Positions 32,814 through 45,534 of a stretch of DNA of 64,000 nt are shown here, piece after piece. The position numbers were made by a program, and so were the translations under genes. The notes beneath the pieces were generated by a model. It was not told the origin of the DNA and ran no database searches. It saw only the letters and a list, made by a program, of their open reading frames with translations. The DNA lies in the NCBI RefSeq assembly GCF_014529535.1, contig NC_050738.1, positions 15,170,924 to 15,234,923 of the forward strand. Reading direction: 5' to 3'. This DNA comes from Bradysia coprophila. Lineage: Eukaryota > Arthropoda > Insecta > Diptera > Sciaridae. The first letter of the stretch is position 1, and each line of letters begins with the position of its first letter.

Positions 32814-35138
32814 ATGACTGAAACCATAGCACATAGCCAACCGAAACAGTTTCCGTCGGGAACTTGTAGAGCCTGTATGTTAAGCGAAGCTTTTCATCTT
32901 GTTACATTCAATAAACAAAGAACTTGTTTACAGGTATGTTGTTCGACGATTCGAGCAGAATGATATTTTTGTTTGAAAGCAACAACAATTTGGCTGAAAT
33001 ATTTTCCAAATGTACTTCGTTGGAGGTAAGCCACAATCTACTGGAACAAAAAACCATTTTTGTATCGAATTTAAATCACTAGGCTTCAGACGTCGATGAT
33101 GGTTTACCGAAGCATATTTGCTTGAGTTGTCACAATGACTTGGTCAATGTTAATAAATTTAGATTGTTGTGCACGTCGTCAGACACTTTCTTTCGCCAGA
33201 ACATGAAGATTAAAGTGGATCATGACGATCATGACAGTGATGAGGTGGATGTTAATTTTGTTACTGAAGAAGGCGACAAAAACGATAAACAAGAAGGTAC
33301 AGGCAATATTGTGGAGAAGGCCGAAGATTTAGATGATTGGTCTCAATCTGATTCAGAAAACAGTCTCACAATTGAAGAATCGAGAGGTTAGTAAATGCCT
33401 ACGCAGTTTTCTTTGGTGATTATAAATCGGTTTGCAACAACTTTTTCAGACGAGCAAACGGCACTTGGCGCAGATATTAACGCAGAGAATTCCGATACAA
33501 ATGGAACAACTGAAATTGAAACTAGCAAAGACGGTCTTGATGTTAGCGCAGAAAGTCCGAATAAAAAGTCGACCCTAAGTTGTGACCAGTGCGGCAAAAA
33601 GTTTTTCAAACTGCATCGCTTAGAAGGTCACTTACGTCAACATCAGGGACTTAAGGTTTGTGTTTTGAGGGATCGTTCAGATCGAACAACATTCGATTCG
33701 TTGTTTATGTTTTCAGCCTTGCGTCTGTGGAATATGTGGTAAGGCGTTCAGTAAGTGGTCTGGATTGAGTTTACATATGAGTGGCTGGCACAATGATAAA
33801 CCAGACCAAAAACAATTCTCTTGCGATGCTGAAAATTGTGACAAGGTACTAATGGTCTGGAAGTGGAAATGACTGTCTCAGCACCTGGCTCACCGAGAAT
33901 ATTTTGATTCATTTTTTCATGCAAACTGAAATTGGTTTAACTTTAGGCATACAACATGAAACAATCGCTGAGTTTGCACAAGAAAAATCGACACTCTGAT
34001 ACGAAGACAGTTCAAGAAATTAAATGTGTGTGCGAAGTGTGTGGAAAACCGTTCAAAACCAGCAACGCACTTAAAGTAAGGTCAAAATGTAATTAAAGAC
34101 GAGGAGACCAGTTGCAATGAAACTCAATTCATTTTCTATTTCCATCAACAGAAGCACACTTATACGCACACTGGATATGACAAAATGCCCTATTCGTGCT
34201 CCGTTTGTCCCAAGAAGTATACAACAAAACATAAACTGAAGGAGCACACAATGCGACATGACGGTAGATGTTTATTCAATATATAAAGCAGCGTTGATAG
34301 CGACGCGGTCCAGTTCAGAATAATATCGTAATCCATGACATTGCAGGAGTCAAAAATCATATCTGTCCATTTTGTGGACTACGGAAAACTACGCCACACG
34401 AGCTGAAAGTTCATATTAATTACCATACGAGGGAAAAATTATGGCCCTGTAAATTGTGCAACGCCCAATTTTCGAGCATTGGTAATTTAAGAGATTTTGT
34501 TTCCATGTTGGTTTGTTGATTCGAATTTTGATTTTACTTTTAAACGTAAAGGCAACATGAGCAGACATTTCAAAATTGTCCATTGTGGCATTAAGGCTTA
34601 TACCTGTAAGTATACCTTTTTAATGATCGGAGTAATTGCCGAATCAGCCCGATCTGGCAAAATTACTTCTATCCACTGAAAGGTTGAAGCCACTGCAAAC
34701 TAACATTTTCAGGCACAATATGCGATAGATCATTCGGCAAATCGGAAACTCTGAAACATCACGTCTATACACACACAGGCGAAAAGGTGAGTATTCAACT
34801 GATATCGAGAAATCTCGAGCAGAGCGAGATTCCAACTCCAGGGTGTAAATGAGCTCTTCAATGTTGTTTTCAAATCGTCACAACGATTTCCAGCATTACG
34901 TAGATTTAAAAAAATGTTTGGATGCGAGATTCCTACCCCTAGAGTACGAATCTCACACGGTGCGAGGTTCCTTTAGTCACCACATAAACGCAGCAATTTA
35001 GCGCTACAACTTGCAAAGTTACGATAATAATTTAAACACATTTGTCAACAGCCGCATGCTTGCAGCATCTGCAACAAACGATTTATTCAGTCTATTGCGC
35101 TGCAGACTCACATGAAAACGCATAAGAAAGTCACCTGA
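32814..35138 (+). CDS. ZAD-domain protein with nine C2H2 zinc fingers
   Basis: Eleven exons (32814-32874, 32934-33025, 33083-33386, 33450-33655, 33717-33845, 33947-34075, 34152-34263, 34347-34481, 34552-34605, 34713-34786, 35052-35138) give 460 aa. The N-terminal ZAD domain has the CRAC pair at about 18-21 and, about 50 residues on, the second pair in ICLSCHNDL. This arthropod domain mediates dimerisation. An acidic linker rich in D, E and S follows, then nine C2H2 fingers. Finger 6 is unusual (CPFCGLRKTT). It is predicted to be a nuclear transcription regulator or chromatin factor with unknown target. The first intron splits the second ZAD Cys codon. Fingers 3-9 are collinear with the gene at 1-1662. 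Confidence 0.9.
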
Positions 35139-36008
35139 AATTAAACGGTAGGTATACTCAATATCGTACACAATTTATACTATAACGTCTGACGTAACAC
35201 TGTGTTATAATGGTAGCAACATTAAAATCAAATATTTTCTATATTTCATGTGTTTTCGATAGCAACGATAAAATTTAAGCGATAGAAACTCGTGAAGTCT
35301 TTCATACCAAGAAGTTTGATAAAATAAATGAAGTACCAGATTTCCCATTAATCTGTTGACAATGCTAGGATCAAACTAACAAACAGACCCAATAATAGAT
35401 TAAGATTGGCTTGTTCGATATGTGTTTTTATGTTATTTGAAATTACGTGTTTCTCTATGTTGCACACATTTCAATGTCAAATATGAATATGTCCAAGGTC
35501 CTTTGTGCTAGGTGAAGAACTTGTTCACCAAACAATTTGTGTTGCCGTCGGTGTTGCCTATTTTACATGTGAAATTAGAAATTAGTCAATAGTGTATGAT
35601 TCTACAAACAAAGTAATAGGATGGTATCTTGACAACGTCAAACGCAGTTTGTTTGCTAGAAAGGGTGTTGGTTGACTTTGATTAAAAAAAAAATCTTTAA
35701 CTTTCCAAAAATACAAAGCTTGGGTTTACAGTTATTTGTAACAAACCTATTAGACTTATGATAAAATTGCCGGCTGTGAAAGGGCTACATTGATCTCTCT
35801 CTCTATCTCCCTATTATCTCTGCGAGGCCACATCAAATCCAATAAAAAGAGCACCAGCACAAATGAAAACGTAAAAAAGATATAAAAGAGGTGTAACCGA
35901 CGCAAGAGAATGGTACCCATGAGAGTCGCTTTTCACTCGATTGATAAAATATCGATTGTGTCCTTAGAAGTCGACTGATAATTCGATAGATCTTGACTGA
36001 TACAGAGG
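35139..36008. other. Intergenic after the ZAD gene
   Basis: No coding frame or RNA gene seen. A 29 bp sequence at 35941-35969, starting TTGATAAAATATCGATTG, is repeated exactly at 36524-36552 on the other side of the fold-back element. Confidence 0.6.
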
Positions 36009-36520
36009 GGATCTTTTGAATTTCGACTGACCGAAATCGGCGCTATTTTTTCCGGGACTTTTTTATGTATGCCTAGTTAGGCCTTGGTGCCTGGGCCCCA
36101 AAACAAGTCTCAGATATTTTTGATCTTCCATTACTGGCTGGTTGTAAGTGGCCAAGAGTCGAAAAATGGGGTTACGTAGTCTGGATTTCATTTCCGTAAT
36201 GTGGTGAGGACACAGGCGTGTATGGGTTCGTTGGAAAGCTGAGGTCAAGTTTTGAAGTTAATATTTGCCCCTGAAGTACTCGACCCCAGCTTTCCAACGA
36301 GCCCATACACGCCTGTGTTCTCGCCAACTTACGGAAATGAAATCCGGACTACGAAACCCCATTTTTTGACTTTTGGCCACTTACAACCAGCCAGGTATGG
36401 AAGATCAAAAATATCTGAGACTTGTTTTAGGGCCTAGGCACCAAGGCCGAACTAGGCATATATAAAAAAGTTCCGGAAAAAATAGCGTCGATTTCGGTCA
36501 GTCGAAATTCAAAAGAATCC
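36009..36520. mobile_element. 512 bp fold-back element
   Basis: Long imperfect inverted arms, each about 245 bp, run from TTTTGAATTTCGACTGACCG outward-in to AGCTTTCCAACGAGCC / GGTTCGTTGGAAAGCT around a loop of roughly 40 bp. Arm identity is high, with scattered substitutions. It has no ORF that makes sense; frames on the two strands mirror each other. It is bracketed by 29 bp direct repeats. Confidence 0.88.
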
Positions 36521-36523
36521 ATC

Positions 36524-36665
36524 TTGATAAAATATCGATTGTGTCCTTAGAATCGGATATCGATGTTTTCAAAAATCAATATCCTCCGACTGTGTTATCG
36601 GTAATCAACAAAAATCGACTGATACATCGATTATCAGTCGATATTTATCGATTATCGATAAAACA
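36524..36665. promoter_or_regulatory. ATCGAT-rich cluster
   Basis: About 140 bp holding several ATCGAT or TATCGAT cores (AAATATCGATTG, GATATCGATG, TACATCGATT, TTTATCGATTATCGATAA). The core resembles the DRE/BEAF site TATCGATA of Drosophila. It lies about 1.4 kb from the MADF gene start. Function is not shown; it could simply be repeat-derived. The following 36666-37212 is AT-rich and without a gene. Confidence 0.35.
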
Positions 36666-37212
36666 TTAGACGCATTCCCTTGAAATGGGCGAAATCCTGA
36701 CATTTTGCTAAACCCTAAATGTCAGCCCTTCCAAGTCAATGCGTTAATATTTTATCGATTATTTGGAAATTTTACCGTCGATTTATGGTATTTTTCAATG
36801 AAAATGACTAATCGGGAGCCAATTTCAGTTTGAAACTTTGTAGAATTTTGAGAGCGTAAATTTGAAGTACGGCGTATGATTTGTGGTATAACATGAAAAC
36901 ATACTCGACACTTATGATAAATAAAATTTTCTTTCTTTTATTTAAATAAATTGTGTACCTCTACACACGTTAGGGTGAAGTGTCACTCCTCTTTAAAGAG
37001 TCTAAAATAAACTTCGAAAAATTTACACACCTAGAGCAGATAAATGTATATAGCCTGTTCCTTAGATGACTATTGTTAAACAGACTCAATACTAACAAAC
37101 ACATACAAGAGTACACATTTCTTCCGATAGTCAAGAAGCAACAACAATGAAAATTCAAAAAGAGTTCTTATTCAACATTGACGCTGTTTAACTTTTGATC
37201 TTCTATTTACTG

Positions 37213-38040
37213 CTATCTCTCCTCCAGTTCAATATACTTTTCCAGCACCTTATAAATTTCGCACTTCGCTTTGATATTATGAACACGAGACAGTTTATTC
37301 AGTGTGCATGCAACGGAACTGCAAAATAATTTATCTTCGATCGATTGCGAATGATTGGTCGTTTGTGTCAACACGTCTTCCTGATGCATTTCGTCACTGG
37401 AACATTTTCGTTTCAATTTCTTCCGATTAATGTCTTCATTTTGATCAATGTCGTTGGAGCGATCGTTTGAGTCGTCATAGTAAACCTCTTCGATCTCGAC
37501 GAAAGCGTTTGCTGATGCTGCCGGGCGAACATTTATTACTTTTACGTTTACCATTTGTTCGGAATATTCCTCACCTGCACTCTCTTCGGAAACTAATTTG
37601 TTGCCCGTGACTGTTGTGTCGGTATGTAGTGAGGTATTTTGGTAAGATTTAGATCGGTCATCGTACTCATTTTTAATGTTGGAGCCAGCCAGTTTGATTC
37701 GAATCTCTCTCGGTTTGATGAAAGGTGTCAGAAATTCCATCAAATGGAAGTATGGCCAAGTCGAATTCATATCGTGACGTCGAAGCTCTCGGGCATATCG
37801 TTCTCGTATCGTTCGCCAGCGGTTTCTACATTCCAGAACTGTGGTGAAAATTTTTGCTCTTGACTCCCGATTGGATTCTTTTATTGCGAAAGTCAGCTCA
37901 CCTGTTATTTCCATCTCTTTGCTGATAATCTCCCAGGCCTCTTCTTTGCGATGTGGTATTTTAAATTCAGCTATTTTCGAATCGTAAACGGTTGGACAGT
38001 GCTTAACCAGTTCGATCAGCTTAACGTCGTTATAATTCAT
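37213..38040 (-). CDS. MADF-BESS domain transcription regulator
   Basis: Two exons (38040-37902 and 37838-37213) give 254 aa. The MADF domain, a Myb-like DNA-binding fold, spans about residues 6-95: LIELVKHCPTVYDSKIAEFK, AWEIISKEM, VLECRNRWRTIRERYAREL and WPYFHLMEFLTPFI. The C-terminal BESS-like motif (DKLFCSSVACTLNKLS) would mediate protein contacts. The middle is acidic. The 63 bp intron is in frame and stop-free, so an unspliced reading inserts 21 residues between EIT and VLECRNRW; removing it restores the domain. The ATG at 38040 is used because the frame upstream has no ATG. Divergent from the SCAF gene, 578 bp apart. Confidence 0.88.
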   Translation of the reverse strand: MNYNDVKLIELVKHCPTVYDSKIAEFKIPHRKEEAWEIISKEMEITGELTFAIKESNRESRAKIFTTVLECRNRWRTIRERYARELRRHDMNSTWPYFHLMEFLTPFIKPREIRIKLAGSNIKNEYDDRSKSYQNTSLHTDTTVTGNKLVSEESAGEEYSEQMVNVKVINVRPAASANAFVEIEEVYYDDSNDRSNDIDQNEDINRKKLKRKCSSDEMHQEDVLTQTTNHSQSIEDKLFCSSVACTLNKLSRVHNIKAKCEIYKVLEKYIELEER

Positions 38041-38618
38041 TCTTTTAAATTGAAAACTTAATGTTTGCCTTGATACAAAATAATCGTCTTTAAGTTTTGT
38101 GTAATAATTTGACAACTGGCAACGCACCGTCTTACGTAAAATTTTAATTCCCAGCAAGTCTTGGGTAGGAATTTCTGGGAATTTCAATCAAAAACATCTC
38201 TTGTGGTCATGAGGTCATGAGCAGATTTTAGAAAAGAAAAATTTGGAATTTCGCTGAATCGTGAAGTATTGTAACAGTTGATCAACCGTTTAAGAATTGA
38301 TATCGAAACATCTAAAATAACTCAAAATTGGTTGATTTCAATAAATTTTTTGTATGTAACCCGCTATTTGTATGCTGGGTCTATGCTGGACTCATAACAT
38401 CGCCCATCCGCACAACATATACGTATGTCGACGCGGCGGTGATTTTTACGCGTAGATAAATAGTTGTCAAAAGCGATTGTCAATCGTTCGCCATTTTAAA
38501 ACTCATCCATTTTCATTCGAAGACAATGAATTCTTTGGAGTGTTTCGATTTCTAGCTACCATAAAAAGTGTTTGTAGTGCGAAAATCTTATTTACAAATT
38601 GTACAAGACAGCTTTAAG
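38041..38618. other. Divergent promoter region of MADF and SCAF genes
   Basis: No coding sequence seen. It must contain both 5' UTRs and promoters; no clear TATA box was picked out. Confidence 0.5.
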
Positions 38619-41600
38619 ATGGACGCAGTAATTGTGTTCAATACGGAAGTGAGTGAAATGCCAGGCTAAACTATGGGCGTTACATAAAAAGTTCTCTATC
38701 GTTTGCGAAAAAAAAGTTGATTGAAACGTTCTGTGATAAACTGTTTTGCCTTTTATGTTGTAAATGGCCAGTGTTGTTTCCGTGAAATTGCATCCAGCAT
38801 GTGAAGCAAATAGTTTTTGTTGAAACAATTCTTCCAATTGTTGATAGGACCAGCCACTGGTCTGGTCTTAAATTTAGTACGTGTTGGTGAAAATCAACGG
38901 GATGTGTGACGTTCTATTTTTCGGTGCTGTACGTTACAAATTACGAGCACTAATGGCTATAGTCGTTCGCCCTCCAAATGTTCGAAGTTTTTTTTTTCTC
39001 TATCCACAATGTGGATGCAACATAAGCGGGATATTGGCTGATGTCGAACCCGAACTCTGTCCCTTTAAACATAACCTCATTTAAGCAGTTCAGACTGTCT
39101 GTCATAATATTCGGCGGACCTTCAATTATACCTCTCAAATTTTGAGTTTTACCGGAGGGTCCAGATTTCTTAATCTGCCGCTTCTTGACATTAATGGGTC
39201 CCCGTTAGCAATCACTCAATAATTCTTAGACCGAACATTAACTCATTACTAAAGGTACCGGCCTACCCATTTCTTTTATTATTTTAAAGAAGTGAAACCT
39301 CTAACACTTGACTCACTCTATACATCCATCGTTCCATCCAAAGTAGATGAACTAAAACTGACGTTTCTTTTCCATTTTAGTTGTCCGGTCTTTACGAACA
39401 GAGACCACCGATTTCTAAAGCTAAGATGGCATCGATCACACGGACGGCCATGAAAGCCATTAAATTCTATAAACACGTCGTCCAAAGTGTCGAGAAATTC
39501 ATTCTCAAATGTAAGGCGGAATACAAGGTGCCCGGCTTATATGTGATCGATTCCATTGTGCGGCAGTCACGCCATCAATTCGGTGCTGAAAAGGATGTAT
39601 TTGCTCCGAGATTCGCCCGTAATATGCAGAATACGTTTGCGAATTTGTTCCGGTGTGCCGCCGAAGACAAAAGTAAAATTATTCGGGTGCTGAATTTGTG
39701 GCAGAAGAACAGTGTTTTTGCGCCGGAAGTTATACAACCGCTGTTTGATCTGGCCGATCCGAATCACATAATTTATCAAAATCAACCGCCATTGGACTCC
39801 TCCTCGAATGGTAAGTTTGTATGGAATTTGACTTCATTTCTATTTGTGTCATTCATTGAAACCCAATTGTACAGGCATGAATTTGAATTCGTCAATGAAT
39901 CAGGAGTCTCCGCCACCGAACATGGATGATGGTCATACAATGTCTTCGGATACATCTGGACCTGTACGTACTTCATAGAAGCGTTAAATGTTCAGTTTGT
40001 CCGTACTATTGAAATTCTAAATTGTTTTTAGATGGCAATACCAACAGCTAGTCAGTTGGACTCTAGTACGATACGTCAGCTGCAACAACTGCAGCAGTTG
40101 TTAATACGTCAGACGGGAAGTGAAAATATGGGTGCGAGTAGCAGTAGTACTGCTCAAGATTCGGTGAAATTCAATAAAAAGGTTCTGGACTACGATTACG
40201 GTGACGAAGAAGATGAAGACAACGATAATAGGACAATGACACCCAGAAATCAAAACAATTTGCTATCTGAAGTAAGAAGCCTAGACGCAAACAAATGCCG
40301 TGATTTTGATCGAATTTTTCTTTATTGCAGAGTAACAGCATCGCCCAACTACTGAACGATCCGAATGTATTGCGGCAGCTGCAAAATTTGCAGAAATTGA
40401 AGCAACAAGAAGAGAAGCAATCAAAACTGACCGAAATGCGTCTACAGGAGGAGGCGTTCGAAAAGCATTTGGCAACCGTTCTAAAAGTAAATGTTTGTCA
40501 TGTGAGATGGAGTGAGGGAGTTTTTATTCGAGCTTTTTTTGCTACCGATTTCAGAAACTTCCGTTCGCAAACGAATGCGATTTAAGTCGACAGCCAGCCG
40601 ATCAAAATCAAATCTTTGGAATGCCGTCAGCCCTCAGTCTTATGCAACAGAACAATTTAGCTGGTCCATCCGATCAAATCGAACCAGAAATTGAACTAGT
40701 GTCCGACGATGGAAAAGTGGAGGTAATTGACTTTTCCTTTATGATCTTATTCAAATGCCAGTCGTTTTAAAATGATCAAAATATGGTTAAAGATTGTGAA
40801 TTTTGCCGAAACATAGATTTTGATTGATTGAGATGCTGGGGGGGGGGGTCGATGATGATTCATAAATTGTTCTTTGGTTAATTTTGAAAGAAGAAGCAAA
40901 AATAATCACTCAGAGTACCACAGATGGTTTTAAGTGTAACGAATCTAACGAATCTAAAAGGGGAATGGGATTTTGTTGAGTCGAACGTTTGGGCTATGAT
41001 ATCGGATTGAATTTAGTGGAAAGATATGATTTTTAAATGAATTAGATAAATGCGAATTGCATTTGTAAGTTTCGTCTGCACATCGGGTTTAATATTATGC
41101 CAAATTTTGGTTAATCATCAATTTGGCCATCGTAAAGGTAAGGAATTTTTTTCCTTTATAATTTTTCATGAATTTATTTTGTTTTGTAAAGTTCAATTTA
41201 TGAATCTGATTTGCGAGGATCCATAACATTAAACGATTTTATAAGTTTACCGAAAATGTTTTTAGAAATGTGAAGTATCGTAGGGTTTCTTTTCGATGCT
41301 AATAGCGGAAAATTAAATTTCGTGAACTTGTCAGCAAACTAGGGATAAAGAGTCGTAAACTAATTCTCATAGACATCACTAGCAACAGTTGGTTTTGCTT
41401 CAGCTGGTCCACAACGCAACGTTTGTTCGATTTATGTTTGTCGAACTGTTCGCCTTTATATATGCATTACCAATGCCAGCCGAAAAATTCAGATCGCACA
41501 AATAATTCAATTGAAACCAACTGAAGTTAAACCAGCTGTTCCTTATCATGTCCATAGAGATTGTAAACCAGCTGTACAAAATTTGATCAGTTGAGTTGCA

Positions 41601-44600
41601 TAAGCTTCATAATGTGCAAAATTGACAGGCCTTTGGATGCTTCTGTTGCATAAATCATTGTATGAATGTCGGTGCAAAGTACTTTATTAGGCTCACGATG
41701 TGTATTATGACACAAAACCTGCGGCCTAGTGTCATAATTACACCTCTAGTAAATTATTACTAGAAAATGGTCTGTAAAGCTAGGTAACATAATTACTAAC
41801 GCGTAATTGCGCGAAGCGAATTCCATTTGTGAGACAAGACAAAAACCATTTCTCTGATAAAGTTTCACCAAAGTTAGTATTTCAAGCATTTTTTTTTGTT
41901 TCTTGGACATATCTTCCAAAATGTTACGATTACACGATCCGAACAGAGTGCCAAACGTTTTTTTTAACATGTTACTGATAAAGACGATTACGTCATAGCG
42001 TGTTTGCTCGGATGTTGTCACTAGAGATTTACGGATTATTATTTAGTCCATTGCGCCGATTTGAAAAAGTATGTCAATTGGGTTCAAGTTTAAATTTTTT
42101 AAGTTTTAGAATCAGGGAGGTGGGATTGGTTCGGTTTATTTTTGTTGGTATTGGAACATGTTCCGTTATATCAGAATATGATGCGTTACGTTACATTAGA
42201 ATTTGAATCTATTGTTGAAATGCCTCTTCAGTAAATTTATCGTAAGGCAAATAGTTAAGAGATCAGAATCATGCTTTAAGTTTTATATTACTCAATCAAC
42301 AATGAATGAATCATTCGAACAATTTTACCAAATAAATCGGAAAACAATTTCAAATTTTCCTTTGCAACAAACACTGTAATTTGATCATTGATTTGACTGT
42401 CACAATGCCCGACAAGGCACAATGTAAATGCTTACCAAATAATCTTATCAAATCGAACAAACTAGGTAATCAACTTGGATGGCAATTCACGTAGTCCGTC
42501 AATGGACCGCGATCGTTACAATAAACGAAGACGCAGTCGTTCACGGTCAAGAGATCGCAGTGGTAGATCCCGTCGACGCAGCCGAACCCGTTCACCAAGA
42601 TCGCGACGACGATCTAGAGATCGTGACCGTGGAAAGGACAAAGATAAGGAGAGAACGAGAGAAATGGAACGTGAATATGAGAGAGAGCGGCGTCGAAAGG
42701 GATTGCATGATATTAAGAAGGAACATTTGAGTGGTAAGGGAAACGTCGGTCGAGTTGTGAGTCAAACAAAAATTCTTGATCAAATTCAGTGTTTTGTTGC
42801 ATCGATTTATTTGGTTGCGTCGTGAATTCCATCAGAACATTTTTCTTTCAATATTTTTGTACAGAAGCGAACAGTTGACCCCTGATCACACACGCAAATT
42901 AATGGGTCAATGTAATGGACAGCCAATTTCTTTATTTTCAGTTTGCAGTACGACATTGTGGGTGGGACATTTGTCGAAACTCGTGCAACAAGAAGAACTT
43001 TCCGACACTTTTGCTAAGTATGGAGATATCATCAGCATTGATATGATCATTCCGCGAGGATGTGCATTTCTAGTAATGAATCGTCGACAAGACGCATACA
43101 AGGCTATGAGTAGCTTGAAAAATTACAAACTTCAAGGAAGGCCCATTATGATATCATGGGCGGCTGGTAAAGGTGTCAAAGGCAAAGAATGGAAGGATTA
43201 CTGGGACTTAGATACAGGCATTAGCTATATACCATATAACAAATTGAGCAATTCAACGGACTTTGAATCGCTGGAAGAGGGTGGCATGTTCGACGAAGAT
43301 TCTATGCCTGCTTGGCTGAAAGAAAAACTCAAATCGTCGGCACAAAAGAAAGATCCATTACTGCCAATGGATCCCAGCCAAATGTTTCAAATGAATATGA
43401 CTGGCCGAGTGGACACAACCCAACCTCCGCCGAGTGGACAAATGATTCCTGGAATGCAAATGGTTCCACCATTTATGGGACCCGTTCCAAGACTTATGAC
43501 ACCCATGGGATTAATGGCACCGAATTTAGTTCCTGGCTTATCGATAGGCGTTCCTCCGCCAACAATGATGATCCCAACTGGCGCAATATTGCCACCGATT
43601 CCTATGGACAAATCAGTTCCTCCGCCATCGTCAACGGGTAACCAGCCAGCATTTATGAATCACTTTCCACCAATGCCTCCACACCAAATGTCACATCTTC
43701 CACCAGTTTCGATTCCATCGAACAGTGACGATCATATGGATATCGAAATGGATGACGAGCCATCAACAAAAGTCGTTAGCTCCAGTACTAACGTAAGCAT
43801 GTTTAATCGACCACCGCCTCAGATGTTCGATCAGTCCATGCCACCAATACCAGCAAATATGACACAAAGTTACAATAAAGACCACAACGATCGTGAAAGA
43901 CGACAAGGTAAATTTTCAGTTTTAATGATCAACGATGTATTCTCGTACACAGTCACGTAACTATTTATTTCAAATTAGGACATGATCGTCGTAGCAACAG
44001 CCGCGATCGAAGAAGTAATGAGCGCGAACTACGTGGTAGAGATCGAGATAGGGATCGTGATAACCGTCGCAGCGATCGTAATTTCCGAAATGGATCCAAT
44101 TCTCGTTGGCCGGATGAACGAAGTCGATCCCGCGATGATGATAACTCGTTTCGTGATAGTCGAAGAGGATCTCGTGACCGAAATGATCGAAATGAAAGAG
44201 ACAAATCGCTTCAAGATCGCTTGCGCGACATGGCCAATGATGGTAATCGCAATGAATACAATCGTCGCAATGAAACCGGTGACGGTATGCCCTGGCGTGA
44301 TGGACCGCAAATGAGTGGCAATTTCCAGGGCAATTTTATGGATCAAAATGTTCGCAATATCAGACCAATGAACATGGGACCAACACCATTGGAAGATATT
44401 CGATTAGCACCAATGGTTATGGATAACATTCGCGGGCCGCCACCAGGAATGGGACACAGAGGAGGTGAGTAAACAGTATATATTGCCGCTGATTGAATTT
44501 TTACTGAGAATTGTTGGCACATCGCAGATTTTAACCGTAGCGATGAATTCGACAATCGACGTGGTGGTCCTCATAGGGAGTTCTTCGGACCAAATCGTTT

Positions 44601-45534
44601 TGGAGGGCCAATGATTAGAGGCGGACCACCACCACCATTCGGTCCCAGAATGGTAAATACACCATTGTTCATGCGTGGACAACGGCCGCCAGGACCAGGT
44701 ATATTAAATTAATGAATTTTAGCAGCAGCAGCAGCAATGTTAACAATTTTCCATTTTTTGAAAGGTTTTCCTGAGCGACCATTCTTTGATCGTGCAGGTG
44801 GCTTCGACGAGCGCGGTGCTCCTCGTAATCCCCGAAATGTCGAGAACCGCAGAGATGACTCAGTAAATCGGCCAGCATGGAATGCAGCCGCAAAGGACGA
44901 AGACAGAGTGCCAGCTAACAACTCCGAACAAAATGAATCGAAAGATAAGAAAGCGTCCCGTTGGGGCAATTCCAGTCCGAAGTCGATAGTATCGGAAGAA
45001 GAAAACTGGGACGATGAAATCGAGCGTAAGAACGACGACAATTCTCCGATAGTTCCGTTGCCACAAACCGAGCCAATCGACGACGATAGTGATGTTGACT
45101 TTGATGACGGTGCAGCAGCTGCTGCTTTAACTGAGAAATCTGCTCAAAGCGAAATCAGTGTTGCTGATAGTAGGAATGAAAATGTGGAAACGGTTGATGA
45201 GCCTCAACATTCAGTGCCATTGCAACAGCAATCCGTTGACGTTAAACAAAACATACCCGAACGATTCGACATATTTGACGACAACGAGACTGCTGCCACC
45301 AAACAACCACAACCGACAGCATTTAATAATAGCGACGACGATAAGGATACTGAAACGTCCGAAAACCGTAACGAATCAGCTGAATGCAATACAACACCAT
45401 TGTACGACGAACCGGAAGAGAAAAAGCACAGCACAGAGAAGGATGAACAGCACGACGTTGAAACCAATAGCGAATCAACGAATGAAAACAAACCGGAAGC
45501 CGAATTGCCAACCGTTCCTGGAGTTGATGATTGA
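38619..45534 (+). CDS. SCAF8: SCAF4/SCAF8-like RNA polymerase II CTD-interacting SR protein
   Basis: Eleven exons (38619-38648, 39381-39810, 39875-39963, 40032-40271, 40331-40486, 40555-40722, 42466-42733, 42942-43907, 43979-44464, 44528-44698, 44765-45534) give 1257 aa. The CID at about 1-140 (FNTELSGLYEQRPPISKAKM, YVIDSIVRQSRHQFGAEKDV, RVLNLWQKN) binds the phosphorylated CTD. An Arg/Ser-Arg/Asp stretch at about 375-450 precedes an RRM at about 461-545 (CSTTLWVGHL, IPRGCAFLVM). The SCAF signature follows (KDYWDLDTGISYIPYNKL, FEEGGM-like). Then come Pro/Met-rich, Arg/Asp-rich and acidic tails. The family suppresses early polyadenylation in the nucleus. Exon 8 uses the acceptor at 42941; an upstream acceptor after GTACAG would give a stop. 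Intron 6 (1.7 kb) holds a poly-G run near 40850 and a repeat relic. Confidence 0.94.

Noticed and set aside
36063-36437. Mirrored 61-codon ORFs on both strands
   Set aside because: They arise from the two arms of the fold-back element and are not protein-like.
42834-42941. Extra SCAF exon starting after GTACAG near 42865
   Set aside because: In the required phase it stops after five codons; the 42941 acceptor restores the conserved VCSTTLWVG start of the RRM.
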